Assembly (NCBI GenBank): GCA_964518335.1 | Contig: CAZFDT010000020.1 | Coordinates: 1-64,000 of the forward strand | Reading direction: 5' to 3' | Source of the DNA: CAZFDT01 sp964518335 | GTDB taxonomy: Bacteria > Planctomycetota > Phycisphaerae > Phycisphaerales > Phycisphaeraceae | Length of the DNA: 64,000 bases | In this document: positions 46,835 to 56,981 of the stretch, in pieces | Numbering within the stretch: the first letter of the stretch is position 1 | Layout: each line of letters begins with the position of its first letter | The notes under the pieces: model-generated | Told to the model about the DNA's origin: nothing | Databases searched by the model: none | The model's input: the letters and a program-made list of their open reading frames with translations, nothing else | Program-made: the position numbers and the translations under genes

Positions 46835-48280
46835 ATGCTCAGGCGTTTCCGCTCATTTCGCGTCAAGCTGATCCTGTATTTCACAGCCGTGTTCGGCATG
46901 ATCCAGATCGTGCTGAGCCTGGCGGGCCTGGCGCTGCGCGAGCACCAGGTGCGCGACGTGTACGACCAGCAAGTGCTCGAGCGGTTGACGACCCTGCAGA
47001 ATCAGTTGCAGGCCAATCCCGCGTCGATCAACTCCGAGCTGCTGACGGCAATCGTGGATCGGCTGCCGCGCGGCGTCTATATCCGCGACTACCACGTTCA
47101 CATCCGCATGCTCGACGGCGCCACCGTGGCGCGGACGCCCAATCTCACCGACGAGGGCCTGCCTTACACCCAGCGCATGCGCGACACCATCATGTCCGGG
47201 CAGACCGACGCGCGGGTGATCGCCGCCGCCGAGGTGCGGCCGGACCTGCCCAGCGGCAACTACCGCCTGATCACCCGCCGCGGGCCCGACGGCAAGGGCC
47301 GCACCCTCGTGTACCAGATCGCCACCACCTTCGAGCTGGTCGATCGCGCCGTCGCCACGTCGCGCCTGCTCTTCTACGTGGGCCTGCCCCTGGGACTGGC
47401 GGCGGCGGCGATCACCTCGTGGCTGGTCACCGGCAAGCTCTCCTACCGCATCAACCGCGTCGCCATCCTCGCCCGCGAGCTCACGCCCGACGACCTGTCG
47501 CGACGCCTCAGCGAGCCCACCGCCGACGACGAGGTCGCCGACCTGGTCCGCAACATCAACCACATGCTCGATCGCCTCGAAGCCGGCTTCCGCGCTCAGG
47601 AGCGATTCATCCACGACGCGTCGCACGAACTCAAGACCCCGCTGGCGGCCCTGCTCACCGAGGGCCAGGTGGTGAAGATGACCGGCGCCCAGCCCGACGA
47701 CATGCGCGCCTACCTCGACAGCGCGATCCACGAGCTGATGCACATGTCGCGCCTGATCGAGAGCCTGCTGCTGCTCACCCGCGCCAACCAGGACCAGCGA
47801 CGCGAGCACTTTGTCGGCTGCGACATCAACGACCTGGTGATCGAAGCGGTGCGGCAGTGCCGACCGCTGGCGGAGGAGTACGGCGTGGCGGTGCAGGTGA
47901 CGGCGCTGGACGCCGACGACACCTGTCCGTCGCGGTCGATTCGCTGCGACCGGGAGATGATCGTGATCATGGTGAGCAACATCATCCGCAACGCGATCCG
48001 GTTCACGCCTCGTGGCGGCACGGTGCTGGTGGGGACCAGCAGCGACGCCGACCGCGTCGTCATCGCCGTCGCCGACGAGGGTCCGGGCATTGACGAAGCC
48101 GACCTCCCGCACGTGTTCGAGCGGTTCTACCAGGGCAAGCAGAAAGCCGCCCGCCGCGGGACGGGTCTGGGGCTGACCATCGCCCAGACCGTCGCCCACC
48201 TGCACGACGGCGCCATCGACGCACGCAACGGCGAGGAGCGCGGCGCGGTGTTCCGCATCACGCTGCCGCTGCAGGGATGA
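46835..48280 (+). CDS. sensor histidine kinase
   Basis: 481 residues: two transmembrane helices (LILYFTAVFGMIQIVLSLAG near the N-terminus; LFYVGLPLGLAAAAITSWLV at about 185) enclose a 130-residue periplasmic sensor. HAMP, the dimerisation box HDASHELKTPLAAL with His264, and an ATPase domain with N (SNIIRNAIRF), G1 (DEGPGIDEAD) and G2 (GTGLGL) boxes follow. Start: ATG at 46835 directly before the first helix. Confidence 0.94.
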   Translation: MLRRFRSFRVKLILYFTAVFGMIQIVLSLAGLALREHQVRDVYDQQVLERLTTLQNQLQANPASINSELLTAIVDRLPRGVYIRDYHVHIRMLDGATVARTPNLTDEGLPYTQRMRDTIMSGQTDARVIAAAEVRPDLPSGNYRLITRRGPDGKGRTLVYQIATTFELVDRAVATSRLLFYVGLPLGLAAAAITSWLVTGKLSYRINRVAILARELTPDDLSRRLSEPTADDEVADLVRNINHMLDRLEAGFRAQERFIHDASHELKTPLAALLTEGQVVKMTGAQPDDMRAYLDSAIHELMHMSRLIESLLLLTRANQDQRREHFVGCDINDLVIEAVRQCRPLAEEYGVAVQVTALDADDTCPSRSIRCDREMIVIMVSNIIRNAIRFTPRGGTVLVGTSSDADRVVIAVADEGPGIDEADLPHVFERFYQGKQKAARRGTGLGLTIAQTVAHLHDGAIDARNGEERGAVFRITLPLQG

Positions 48281-48375
48281 AGTTTCCTTCACATCGCGCT
48301 TAGTCGGCCTTCAGTTGCGACCACTAGACTTTCTATCGAGGTCGCAGGGCGACGACGGAGAAAGGAACAGACAGC

Positions 48376-48546
48376 ATGTGGTGGTGGGCAGGCTTGTTTT
48401 TGGCGGTCGCTGCGGCGGCGGCAATCTTCGCATTCGCCGGCGTCGCCGACAGCACCGCCGACATCGGGCGGGTGGTCTTTTTCGTCTTCCTGGGCCTGTT
48501 CGTTCTGAGCGTGGCCGGGCAGATGGTGCGGGGCCGGCGGACGTGA
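48376..48546 (+). CDS. DUF1328-type small membrane protein
   Basis: 56 residues, two hydrophobic helices (AGLFLAVAAAAAIFAFAGV and VVFFVFLGLFVLSVAGQM) with the GVADSTADIGRVVFFVFL signature of the DUF1328/YtjA family and a basic end. Such proteins are abundant stress-related inner-membrane proteins of unknown role. AAAGGA lies upstream of the ATG. It lies just after the two-component genes and before a DUF2383 gene, which may be its targets. Confidence 0.85.
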   Translation: MWWWAGLFLAVAAAAAIFAFAGVADSTADIGRVVFFVFLGLFVLSVAGQMVRGRRT

Positions 48547-48670
48547 CGGGAAGTGGGACATGGGCGCACGATTCCGGGATTCCGGGAATTCCGGGGGGGA
48601 CGGGGACAGGCTGAGCCCGGTCGCGCGACTGGGTGTGTTTTTTAACTTGGCGGAAAAAGGAGCCGCGACC

Positions 48671-49135
48671 ATGACCACGACCCACCTGCACCAACTCAGT
48701 GAGCAGACTCTCAAGACGCTGCAGAACCTCATCGGGGTGAACATCGACACGGCCGAAGGGTTCCGCAGCGCGGCGGAGACGGTCAACGACCCGCGCCTGT
48801 CGGGCCTGTTCGGCGACATCTCGATGACGCGGGGGCAGTTCGCCCGGCAACTGCAGCAGATCGTCGCCGTCGATGAAAAGCCCGCCGACTCGGGCACGGC
48901 GATGGGCACGGCCCAGCGCTGGTGGCTGAAGATCCGCGGGGCGTTGACCGACGACAACGCCTACGCCGTCCTCGCCGAGGCCGAACGCGCCGAGGACCGC
49001 ATCAAGGCGATGTACGAGGACGCCGTCCGCGATTGCGTCGAGCCGGAGATCCGCAACCTGCTGCAGCAGCAGTACGTGCAGGTCCAGGCCGACCACGACC
49101 GCGTGCGCGACCTGCGCGACGCCTACAAGCGATGA
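48671..49135 (+). CDS. DUF2383 (PA2169-like) four-helix bundle protein
   Basis: 154 residues, all helical: LHQLSEQTLKTLQNLIGVNI, GFRSAAETVNDPRLSGLF, RWWLKIRGALTDDNAYAVL, and EAERAEDRIKAMYEDAV. These are marks of the DUF2383/PA2169 family, a ferritin-like bundle found in stress regulons. No iron ligands are evident. A strong terminator follows 50 bases after the stop. Confidence 0.85.
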   Translation: MTTTHLHQLSEQTLKTLQNLIGVNIDTAEGFRSAAETVNDPRLSGLFGDISMTRGQFARQLQQIVAVDEKPADSGTAMGTAQRWWLKIRGALTDDNAYAVLAEAERAEDRIKAMYEDAVRDCVEPEIRNLLQQQYVQVQADHDRVRDLRDAYKR

Positions 49136-49184
49136 AGATCGGCATCCTGCGCCCTCACAGGCAGGGAGGGACAGGATGCGATGC

Positions 49185-49219
49185 GGGTCCGCGGCCAGTC
49201 GCTGCGGACCCCTTTTTTT
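49185..49219 (+). terminator. rho-independent terminator
   Basis: 8-bp stem GGGTCCGC (49185-49192) / GCGGACCC (49204-49211), an 11-base loop and seven T. It closes the stress-gene unit and separates it from the MoxR operon. Confidence 0.88.
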
Positions 49220-49342
49220 CGTCCCGGCGCCGGCAATGGCCCCGGCCATGGTGCGTTATCATGAGGGGAACGACCCGGGCGATCCCACGCGATCGCCCTG
49301 ATGCGACTGTGTCTGGGGCGGACATTCCCTCAGGAACCGAGC

Positions 49343-50440
<1,098 letters not shown>

Positions 50441-51325
50441 CCCGCGGGTGCTGCAGAAGCTCGGCCCGCTCGACCTGGTGGCCCGCCGCGTGGTCGAAGG
50501 CGTTCGCGTGGGCATGCACAAGAGCCCGCTGCGCGGCTTCTCCACCGAGTTCGCCCAGCACCGCCAGTACGCCCCCGGCGACGAGCTCAAGCACATCGAC
50601 TGGCGCGTCTATGGCCGAACGAGCCGCTATTACGTCAAGCTCTACGAGGCCGAGACCAACTTCACCGCTCACCTCTTGCTCGACGCCAGCAGCTCCATGC
50701 GCTTCGCGTCGGGGAGCGTGAGCAAACTCGAATACGCCAAGTTCCTCGCCGCCAGCATGGCTTACCTGGTCATCGACCAGCGCGACGCCGTGGGCATGGG
50801 CGTCTTCGACGACCAGGTGCGCGCCTACATCGAGCCCAAGAGCACCTTCAGCGTCATCACCCGCATCGAGCGCGAGCTCGAGCAGGTCCCGCGCGAGCCC
50901 TCGGACGTGGCGCGCACCAACATCGCCGCCATCCTCCACGAGTTCGCCAATCGCATTCCCCGGCGCGGGTTCGTCATCCTCTTCAGCGATCTGCTCGACG
51001 ACGCCGACGCCTACCTCGAAGGCATCAACCACCTGCGCTTCCGCGGGCACAACGTGGTCGTCTTCCACGTGCTGGACACCGCCGAGTTGACCTTTCCCTA
51101 CGGCGGCACGACCCGCTTCGAGGGCCTGGAGGACGACGGCGACCTGCTCACGCAGCCGCTGCGCGTGCGCAACGCCTACCTCGAAGCGCTCGAGGCGTTC
51201 CTGCGCAAGGTGCGCCTGGCGTGCGAACGCGCCGGCGTGGACTACGTCCTGGCCGACACCTCCCAGCCGCTGGACGCCACGCTCACCGGCTACCTCGCCG
51301 CCCACCAGGTCGGGAGACGCCGCTG

Positions 51326-52342
51326 ATGCGATTCGCCCCGTCGCCCGCCATCATGTTGGTGCTGCTGTTGACCGCCGCTGCCGGGGCCGACCAGGCGATG
51401 GTCGTCACCTTCAACCCGGGGCGATCGACGCTGCCCCAGCCCGACGCCCTGTGGCTGACCGGCGGCGAGCGCTGGGTCGGCCGCGTGACCCGCGCCGACA
51501 GCCGCACGGTCGTCATGGCGCATCCCACGCTGGGCGAGCTGCAGGTGAGGCGCGACGCCGTGGCGGCCGTGGACTTTCGATCCGAGCTTGCCCGGCCCGA
51601 CGACGGCGAGGGCGTGCTGATCCGCGTCCGCGGCGAGCCGTTGCCCGGCGATCTGCTCTGGCTCGACGACAAGGGCATCGGCATCGACAGCGTCCTGGGC
51701 GCGATCGACCTGCCGCGCGACCAGATCGTGCGCTTCGTGCTGCGGCCGCTGGCGACGATCGCCGTCGCCACCGACGTGGTGCGCCTGCTCGACGGCACGG
51801 TGCTGCACGGCCGGGCCAAGCTCGATGGCGACACCGTCACGCTTGCCCACGAGCACCTGGGCGAGCTGCGCCTGCCGCGTGCGGCGCTGCGCAGCGTGAC
51901 GTTCGCCAGCCGCGGCTGGTTCCTGACGCGAGAGGCGCCGGCGTCGGTGACGGCCGCGCCGCTCGTCGCCGCCCACGCCGACGCCGACGCCGCCATGCGC
52001 GTGGCGATCGATGACGCCACCGGCCAGGCGCGCCTGCAGCTTCGGCCGGGCGTGACGGCTGTGTTTGCCCGGCCCACCGGCGCCGCCGGGCGTTTGCACG
52101 CCATCGTGCAGCCCGCCCCGGGGACGCGCGGCACGGTCAGGCTGACCGTGCGCGCGGGCGCGGCCGTGCTCGTGGATCGCCAGGTCAAGCCCGGCGACGC
52201 CCCCGTGCCCATCGCCGCCGACGTGTCCGCCGAGGCGAAACAGATCGCCATCCAGACCGAGTTCGTCCAGACGCTGCAGTTGCCCGCCGGCGTCTGGCTC
52301 GTCGAGCCCCACGTCGTCCCCGCCGCCACCCAGGAACCGTAA
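51326..52342 (+). CDS. exported protein with repeated beta units
   Basis: 338 residues. A signal peptide (AIMLVLLLTAAAGA) is followed by three similar units of about 40 residues, each of the form G-x-L/W-x-G, then v-l--x-LGEL, then a PRD/RRD/PRA segment and V-F. Examples: GGERWVGRV...LGELQVRRDAVAAVDF and DGTVLHGRA...LGELRLPRAALRSVTF. The C-terminal half is beta-rich. No known enzyme motif is present. It is probably a periplasmic scaffold of the MoxR/BatA system. Confidence 0.65.
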   Translation: MRFAPSPAIMLVLLLTAAAGADQAMVVTFNPGRSTLPQPDALWLTGGERWVGRVTRADSRTVVMAHPTLGELQVRRDAVAAVDFRSELARPDDGEGVLIRVRGEPLPGDLLWLDDKGIGIDSVLGAIDLPRDQIVRFVLRPLATIAVATDVVRLLDGTVLHGRAKLDGDTVTLAHEHLGELRLPRAALRSVTFASRGWFLTREAPASVTAAPLVAAHADADAAMRVAIDDATGQARLQLRPGVTAVFARPTGAAGRLHAIVQPAPGTRGTVRLTVRAGAAVLVDRQVKPGDAPVPIAADVSAEAKQIAIQTEFVQTLQLPAGVWLVEPHVVPAATQEP

Positions 52343-52348
52343 CCGAGC

Positions 52349-54583
52349 ATGGCCTTCCTCAATCCATGGCTGCTGCTGGGGCTGGCGGGCGTGAGCGTCC
52401 CGATCGTCATCCATCTGCTCAATCGCTTCCGCCCCCGGAAGGTGGCGTGGGCGGCCATGGCGCTGCTGCGCCAGGCGACGACCGTGCGCTCGCGACAGGT
52501 GCAGATCGAGGACCTGCTCCTGCTCCTGCTGCGATGCCTGGCCGTGCTGCTGTTGGCCCTGGCGCTGGCGCGGCCGACACTCACGCTCCGGGGCGCCTCG
52601 CTCCTGGGCGGCGACCCCTCCGTCGCGGCACTGGTCGCCCTCGACGGCTCCTACAGCATGTCGCATCAGACCGGCCTGGTCAGCCGCTTCGATCACGCCC
52701 TGGCCCGCCTCCGCGACATCGGCGCCACGCTCTCGCCCGGCAGCCCCTTCACCCTCGCCGTGATGGGCGATCGCCCCCGCGTGCTCGTGCGCAACAGCGG
52801 CTACGACCCGGCGTCGCTGGGCGACCTGGCCCGAGACGCGACCCCGCTGCCCGAGGGCCTGAACCTCGAGCGCAACCTCGAAACCCTGGCCCAGCTCGTC
52901 GCCGAGATGCGCGCCCCCGTCCGCGAGTGCTACCTCGTCACCGACGCTCAGGCCTCGAGCTTTGCCGCCATGTCCGATCAGGCCCGGCTGACGCTCGACC
53001 GCATCGCCCAGCAGGCCCACGTGTTCGTCGTGCCCGTGGCGTCGGAGCACCACGAGAACGTGGCGGTGACGTCGTTGCGGCTGGGCTCGGGCCTGTTGCG
53101 CCGCGGCGGGGCGGGGCGGTTCATCGTCGAGGTCCGCAACGTCGGGTCGCACCCGGCGACGGGCGTGACGGTGACGCTGGCCGCCGACGACACCGCCGTG
53201 GACCGCGCCGTGGTGAGCGACATTTCCGCCGGCCAGACCGTGCAGGTCAGCCTCATGGCGCGATTCGACCGCGCCGGCCCGGCGAGGTTCACTGCAACAG
53301 TCGGGCCCGACCCCGTCGCCGTGGACAACGTCGCCCACGCCACGGTCGTCGTGCGCGACCGGGTGCGCGTGCTGCTGGTCGAGGGCAGCCCCGCCGCGGA
53401 GGCGTTCGCCGGGGACACCGGCTTCCTGCGCGTGGCGCTGGCCCCGCGCCCCCACGCCGTGCCGGGCGTGCCCACGCTCGACGTGCACACCATCGGCTGG
53501 GCCGAGCTGGCGGGCCGGCGACTGGGTGACGCCGACGTGATCGTGCTGGCCAATGTCGCCGACGTGCGCAGCGACGTGGCCGAGCAGTTGACCGCCTTCG
53601 TCGAGCGCGGCGGCGCGCTGATCCTGGCGGTGGGCGACCAGGTCAACGCCCAGGTGTGGAACCAGCGCCTGGGCGCCCTCCTCCCCGCGACGCTGGGCGA
53701 CGCCTTCGGCGACGCGCAGCAGCGCGACGCGGGATTCCGCATCGAGACCGACCGGCCCTCGCACGCCCTGGCGCAGCTGCTTGTGGCCCTGCCGCCGGAG
53801 CTGCGCGACGAGGCCCGCGTCTTCCGCGCCCTGGCCGCCACCCCCGCGCAGGGCGCCTCCGTCGTGCTGCACCTGACCGGCGGCGACGACGACCGACGAC
53901 CGCTGCTCATCGAGCGCCCCGCGCCCGGCGCCGGCCGCGTGCTGCTCTTGACCACCACGCTCAGCCGCGACTGGGGCGACTGGATCGTTCACCCCCTCTT
54001 CCCCATGCTCATGCAGCAGTCGATCACGCACCTGCTGCGTCAGCCCCAGGAAGAGCCGCGATGGGTCGGGGGGGCGATCGCGTTGCCGCTGCCCGCCGGG
54101 ACGCGCGCGGCGACGGCGGCGTTCACCGATCCCCGCGGCGAGGTGACGCAGGTGCAGCTCGCCGGCGTCGGCGGCCCGAACGTCGCCGAGCTGCCCGAGG
54201 CGCTGTGGCCGGGGTTCTACGAGGTCCGCGCCGAGGACGGCGGCGAGCCGATGGTCGTCGCCGTCAACCCCGACACGCGCGAGTCGGCGGTGCGGAGCCT
54301 GGGCGAGTCCGAGCTGGCGCGGGCGCTGGCGGACCTGCCGGTGCGCATCGTCGCCGATGAAAACGCCCTGCGCACCGCTATTCAGGAGAGCCGGGTCGGG
54401 CGCGAGCTGTGGCGCATGCTGGCGCTGGCGGCGCTGGCGCTGTTCGTGCTCGAGGCGGTGCTGGCGCGGCGGTTCAGCGCCCGCATGAAGCCGGCGGCGT
54501 CGCCCGTCATCACCGGTCGGCTCAGCCCGATCCGACGCGAGCGCGTGCTGATGGATGAAGCCGCCGCCAGGGACGCGGCATAA
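52349..54583 (+). CDS. BatA-like membrane protein with vWA domain
   Basis: 744 residues. The N-terminus FLNPWLLLGLAGVSVPIVIH and LLNRFRPRKVAWAAM is the BatA N-terminal signature (two membrane helices, 5-25 and 57-78). A vWA site (Asp99, Ser101, Ser103 in DGSYS) follows, then a beta-domain (RRGGAGRFIVEVRNVG) and a Rossmann-like part, with a final membrane helix near 700. It is probably anchored in the inner membrane with the bulk outside. It is the likely client of the MoxR ATPase. Confidence 0.88.
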   Translation: MAFLNPWLLLGLAGVSVPIVIHLLNRFRPRKVAWAAMALLRQATTVRSRQVQIEDLLLLLLRCLAVLLLALALARPTLTLRGASLLGGDPSVAALVALDGSYSMSHQTGLVSRFDHALARLRDIGATLSPGSPFTLAVMGDRPRVLVRNSGYDPASLGDLARDATPLPEGLNLERNLETLAQLVAEMRAPVRECYLVTDAQASSFAAMSDQARLTLDRIAQQAHVFVVPVASEHHENVAVTSLRLGSGLLRRGGAGRFIVEVRNVGSHPATGVTVTLAADDTAVDRAVVSDISAGQTVQVSLMARFDRAGPARFTATVGPDPVAVDNVAHATVVVRDRVRVLLVEGSPAAEAFAGDTGFLRVALAPRPHAVPGVPTLDVHTIGWAELAGRRLGDADVIVLANVADVRSDVAEQLTAFVERGGALILAVGDQVNAQVWNQRLGALLPATLGDAFGDAQQRDAGFRIETDRPSHALAQLLVALPPELRDEARVFRALAATPAQGASVVLHLTGGDDDRRPLLIERPAPGAGRVLLLTTTLSRDWGDWIVHPLFPMLMQQSITHLLRQPQEEPRWVGGAIALPLPAGTRAATAAFTDPRGEVTQVQLAGVGGPNVAELPEALWPGFYEVRAEDGGEPMVVAVNPDTRESAVRSLGESELARALADLPVRIVADENALRTAIQESRVGRELWRMLALAALALFVLEAVLARRFSARMKPAASPVITGRLSPIRRERVLMDEAAARDAA

Positions 54584-54603
54584 CCCCAGGAGCCACCCAC
54601 CAG

Positions 54604-56979
54604 GTGATAGCACGACTGCTTGGCATCGAGGACGACGGCACGCTGACCTACGTGGAAGCGGCGCTGCGCCATCCCTGGCCGGCGGTCGTGCTGTTGCTGT
54701 TGACCGTCGCCGCCGTGGCGCTGGTGGTGGCGCTGTACCGCCGCGAGCACGGGCTGACACGGACGAGGCGAAGCGTGCTCATCGCGCTGCGGTCGCTGCT
54801 GCTGGCGCTGTTGCTGTTGATCCTCTTCGAGCCGGTGCTGGGGCTGGAGCTGGCGGTGCGGGTGCGCAGCAACGTGCTGGTGCTGCTGGACGTGTCCCAG
54901 AGCATGGCGCTGGGGGATCGTCGCACGACGCACGCGGCCCAGCGTCGCGCGGCCAAGGCGATGGGCCTGGTGAGCTATGACGACCCGCTGCCCGCCGATG
55001 TCGCCGTGCCCGCCGACGTGCGCCCGCGCGTCGCCGCCGTCCCGCGGATCGACCTGGCCCGAGCCGTCCTGCAGAACGAGCAGCTCGACCTGCTGGGCCG
55101 CATCGGCCGCGACCACCAACTGCGCTTCTTCACCTTCGGCCAGGGCGTGGCGTCGGTCGATCTCGAGCGCGAGCGCGGCGCGTGGATGATGACCGAGCCC
55201 GACCAGCCCGCGACCGAGTTGGGCGTCGCCCTGCAGGACGCGGCCGCACGCTTCGGCGGGCAGACGATCGCCGGCGTCATCGTGCTCAGCGACGGCGCCA
55301 GCAACCAGGGCGTGGACCCCATCGACGCCGCCCACGCCCTGGGCCGACGCAGCGTGCCCGTTCACACCGTCGGCATCGGCCTGCCCGACCCGCCGGATGT
55401 CGCCATCGCCAGCGTCGTCGTGCCCGAAACCGTCTTCGCTCACGACGACGTGCCCGTGCGCATCCACCTGCGCAGCACCGGCTACGAGGGCCGCACCGTC
55501 GAGCTCGCCGCCACGCTCAACGGCCAACCCATCGCGCGGCAGAGTATCCTCCTGGTCGGCGGCAACCAGTTCGAGGAGATCACCTTCGCACCCGGCGACA
55601 AGGCCGGCTCACTGCAGCTCAACATCGCCGTCGATCCGCTGCCGGACGAGGCCTCGGCCGCCAACAACCGCGCCACCCGCCGCGTTCGCGTCATCGACGA
55701 CCGTATCAAGGTGCTCTACGTCGAGGGCCGTCCCCGATGGGAGTACCGCTACCTGCGCGCGGTGCTGCTGCGCGACCGCCGGCTGGACACCTACTTCCTC
55801 ATGACCGAGGGCGACCAGGAGCTGGCGACGGTGTCGGACCGCCACGTGTCGCGGTTTCCCCAGGAGGCGCAGGATCTGTTCGAGTACGACCTGATCATCA
55901 TCGGCGACGTGCCGGCGATGACGTTCACCCCCACGCAGATGGAGCTGATCGAGCGGCTCGTGCGCGAGCGGGGCGGTTCGGTGCTGATGCTTGCCGGCCG
56001 TCGTCAGGCGCCGGCGACGTTCGCGGGCACGCCCATCGAGACGCTGCTGCCCGTGCGGCCGCGAAGCGGCGGGCCTGTTGCAGTGAGCGACGACCTGGCG
56101 CCGCGTGTCACCCCCGAAGGCCGCCGCGCCGGCGTCACGCTCCTCGAAGCCGATCCCCAGCGCAACGACGAGATCTGGTCGCTCGTCAAGCCCCTCTACG
56201 GCGTGCCCCCACTCGCCGGCGCCAAGCCCGGCGCGACCGTCCTGCTCGACCTGCCCGGCGTCGGCGACGTGCGCGACTACCCCCTGGTCGCCTGGCATCG
56301 CTACGGCAGCGGCAAGGCGATGTACGTCGGCACCGATCAGCTCTGGCGCCTGCGCTTCAAGCGCGGCGACTTCCACCACGCCCGATTCTGGGGCCAGTCG
56401 ATTCAGTTCCTGGCGCTGTCGCGCCTGCTGGGCGAGAACAAGCGCGTGCGCGTCGAGCTGGAGCGTGGCGAGTACAAAGCCGGCGAGCGCATCGGCGTGT
56501 ACGTTCACGCTCTGACGGAAGGGTACGACCCGCTGCGAGCGCCGCAGGTGGAGGTGCGTGTCGAGGCCGTGGAGGGCGACGCCGAGCCGCGCACGGTGAC
56601 GCTGCAGCCGGCGTCGGATACGCCGGGGCTGTTCCAGGGCGTGTACGTCGCCGAGGCGGCGGGCCGTTACCGCGTGTCGCCGGTGGGGTTCGACGCCCAG
56701 GCGGTGGCGGTCGCCGAGTTCACGGCGACGGCGGTGCCGCTGGAGATGCTCGAGCCCGCGATGCAGGAGCGCATGCTGCGACAGATCGCCGAGGCGTCGG
56801 GCGGTCGGTATCACGCGCTGGACGATCTGCCGGGGCTGGTCGAGGCCTTCGACGCCGAGCCGCGAACCATGGTGGTGCGCCGCGAAAAGGACCTGTGGGA
56901 CAGCCCGCTGGTGCTGCTGTTGGCCCTGGGCCTGGCGGGCGCCGAGTGGCTGATCCGCAGGCAATCGAACCTGGTGTGA
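54604..56979 (+). CDS. membrane protein with vWA and glutamine-amidotransferase-like domains
   Basis: 791 residues from a GTG start. Two N-terminal helices (about 26-45 and 58-80), a vWA site DVSQS (Asp96, Ser98, Ser100), an Ig-like domain (about 270-345) and an amidotransferase-like domain (about 360-590, with KVLYVEGRPRWEYRYLRAV and RERGGSVLMLAG). A C-terminal hydrophobic helix near 770 is also present. The amidotransferase-like part has no clear catalytic Cys-His pair. It is a second vWA subunit of the same envelope complex. Confidence 0.85.
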   Translation: MIARLLGIEDDGTLTYVEAALRHPWPAVVLLLLTVAAVALVVALYRREHGLTRTRRSVLIALRSLLLALLLLILFEPVLGLELAVRVRSNVLVLLDVSQSMALGDRRTTHAAQRRAAKAMGLVSYDDPLPADVAVPADVRPRVAAVPRIDLARAVLQNEQLDLLGRIGRDHQLRFFTFGQGVASVDLERERGAWMMTEPDQPATELGVALQDAAARFGGQTIAGVIVLSDGASNQGVDPIDAAHALGRRSVPVHTVGIGLPDPPDVAIASVVVPETVFAHDDVPVRIHLRSTGYEGRTVELAATLNGQPIARQSILLVGGNQFEEITFAPGDKAGSLQLNIAVDPLPDEASAANNRATRRVRVIDDRIKVLYVEGRPRWEYRYLRAVLLRDRRLDTYFLMTEGDQELATVSDRHVSRFPQEAQDLFEYDLIIIGDVPAMTFTPTQMELIERLVRERGGSVLMLAGRRQAPATFAGTPIETLLPVRPRSGGPVAVSDDLAPRVTPEGRRAGVTLLEADPQRNDEIWSLVKPLYGVPPLAGAKPGATVLLDLPGVGDVRDYPLVAWHRYGSGKAMYVGTDQLWRLRFKRGDFHHARFWGQSIQFLALSRLLGENKRVRVELERGEYKAGERIGVYVHALTEGYDPLRAPQVEVRVEAVEGDAEPRTVTLQPASDTPGLFQGVYVAEAAGRYRVSPVGFDAQAVAVAEFTATAVPLEMLEPAMQERMLRQIAEASGGRYHALDDLPGLVEAFDAEPRTMVVRREKDLWDSPLVLLLALGLAGAEWLIRRQSNLV

Positions 56980-56981
56980 CC

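Noticed and set aside
48316..48346. TGCGACC...GGTCGCA inverted repeat as an operator before the DUF1328 gene
   Set aside because: Seven-base arms with a 17-base spacer are common by chance at this GC content and no second copy was found.
51290..54760. Very long minus-strand open frame opposite the MoxR operon
   Set aside because: The translation is rich in Arg, Gly, His and Gln with no domain, as expected opposite high-GC genes; the plus-strand genes have clear families.
55182..56981. Long open frame across the vWA gene in a second plus-strand frame
   Set aside because: Its Arg/Pro/Ala-rich translation is a shadow of high-GC coding; the conserved DUF4175-like product begins at 56982.
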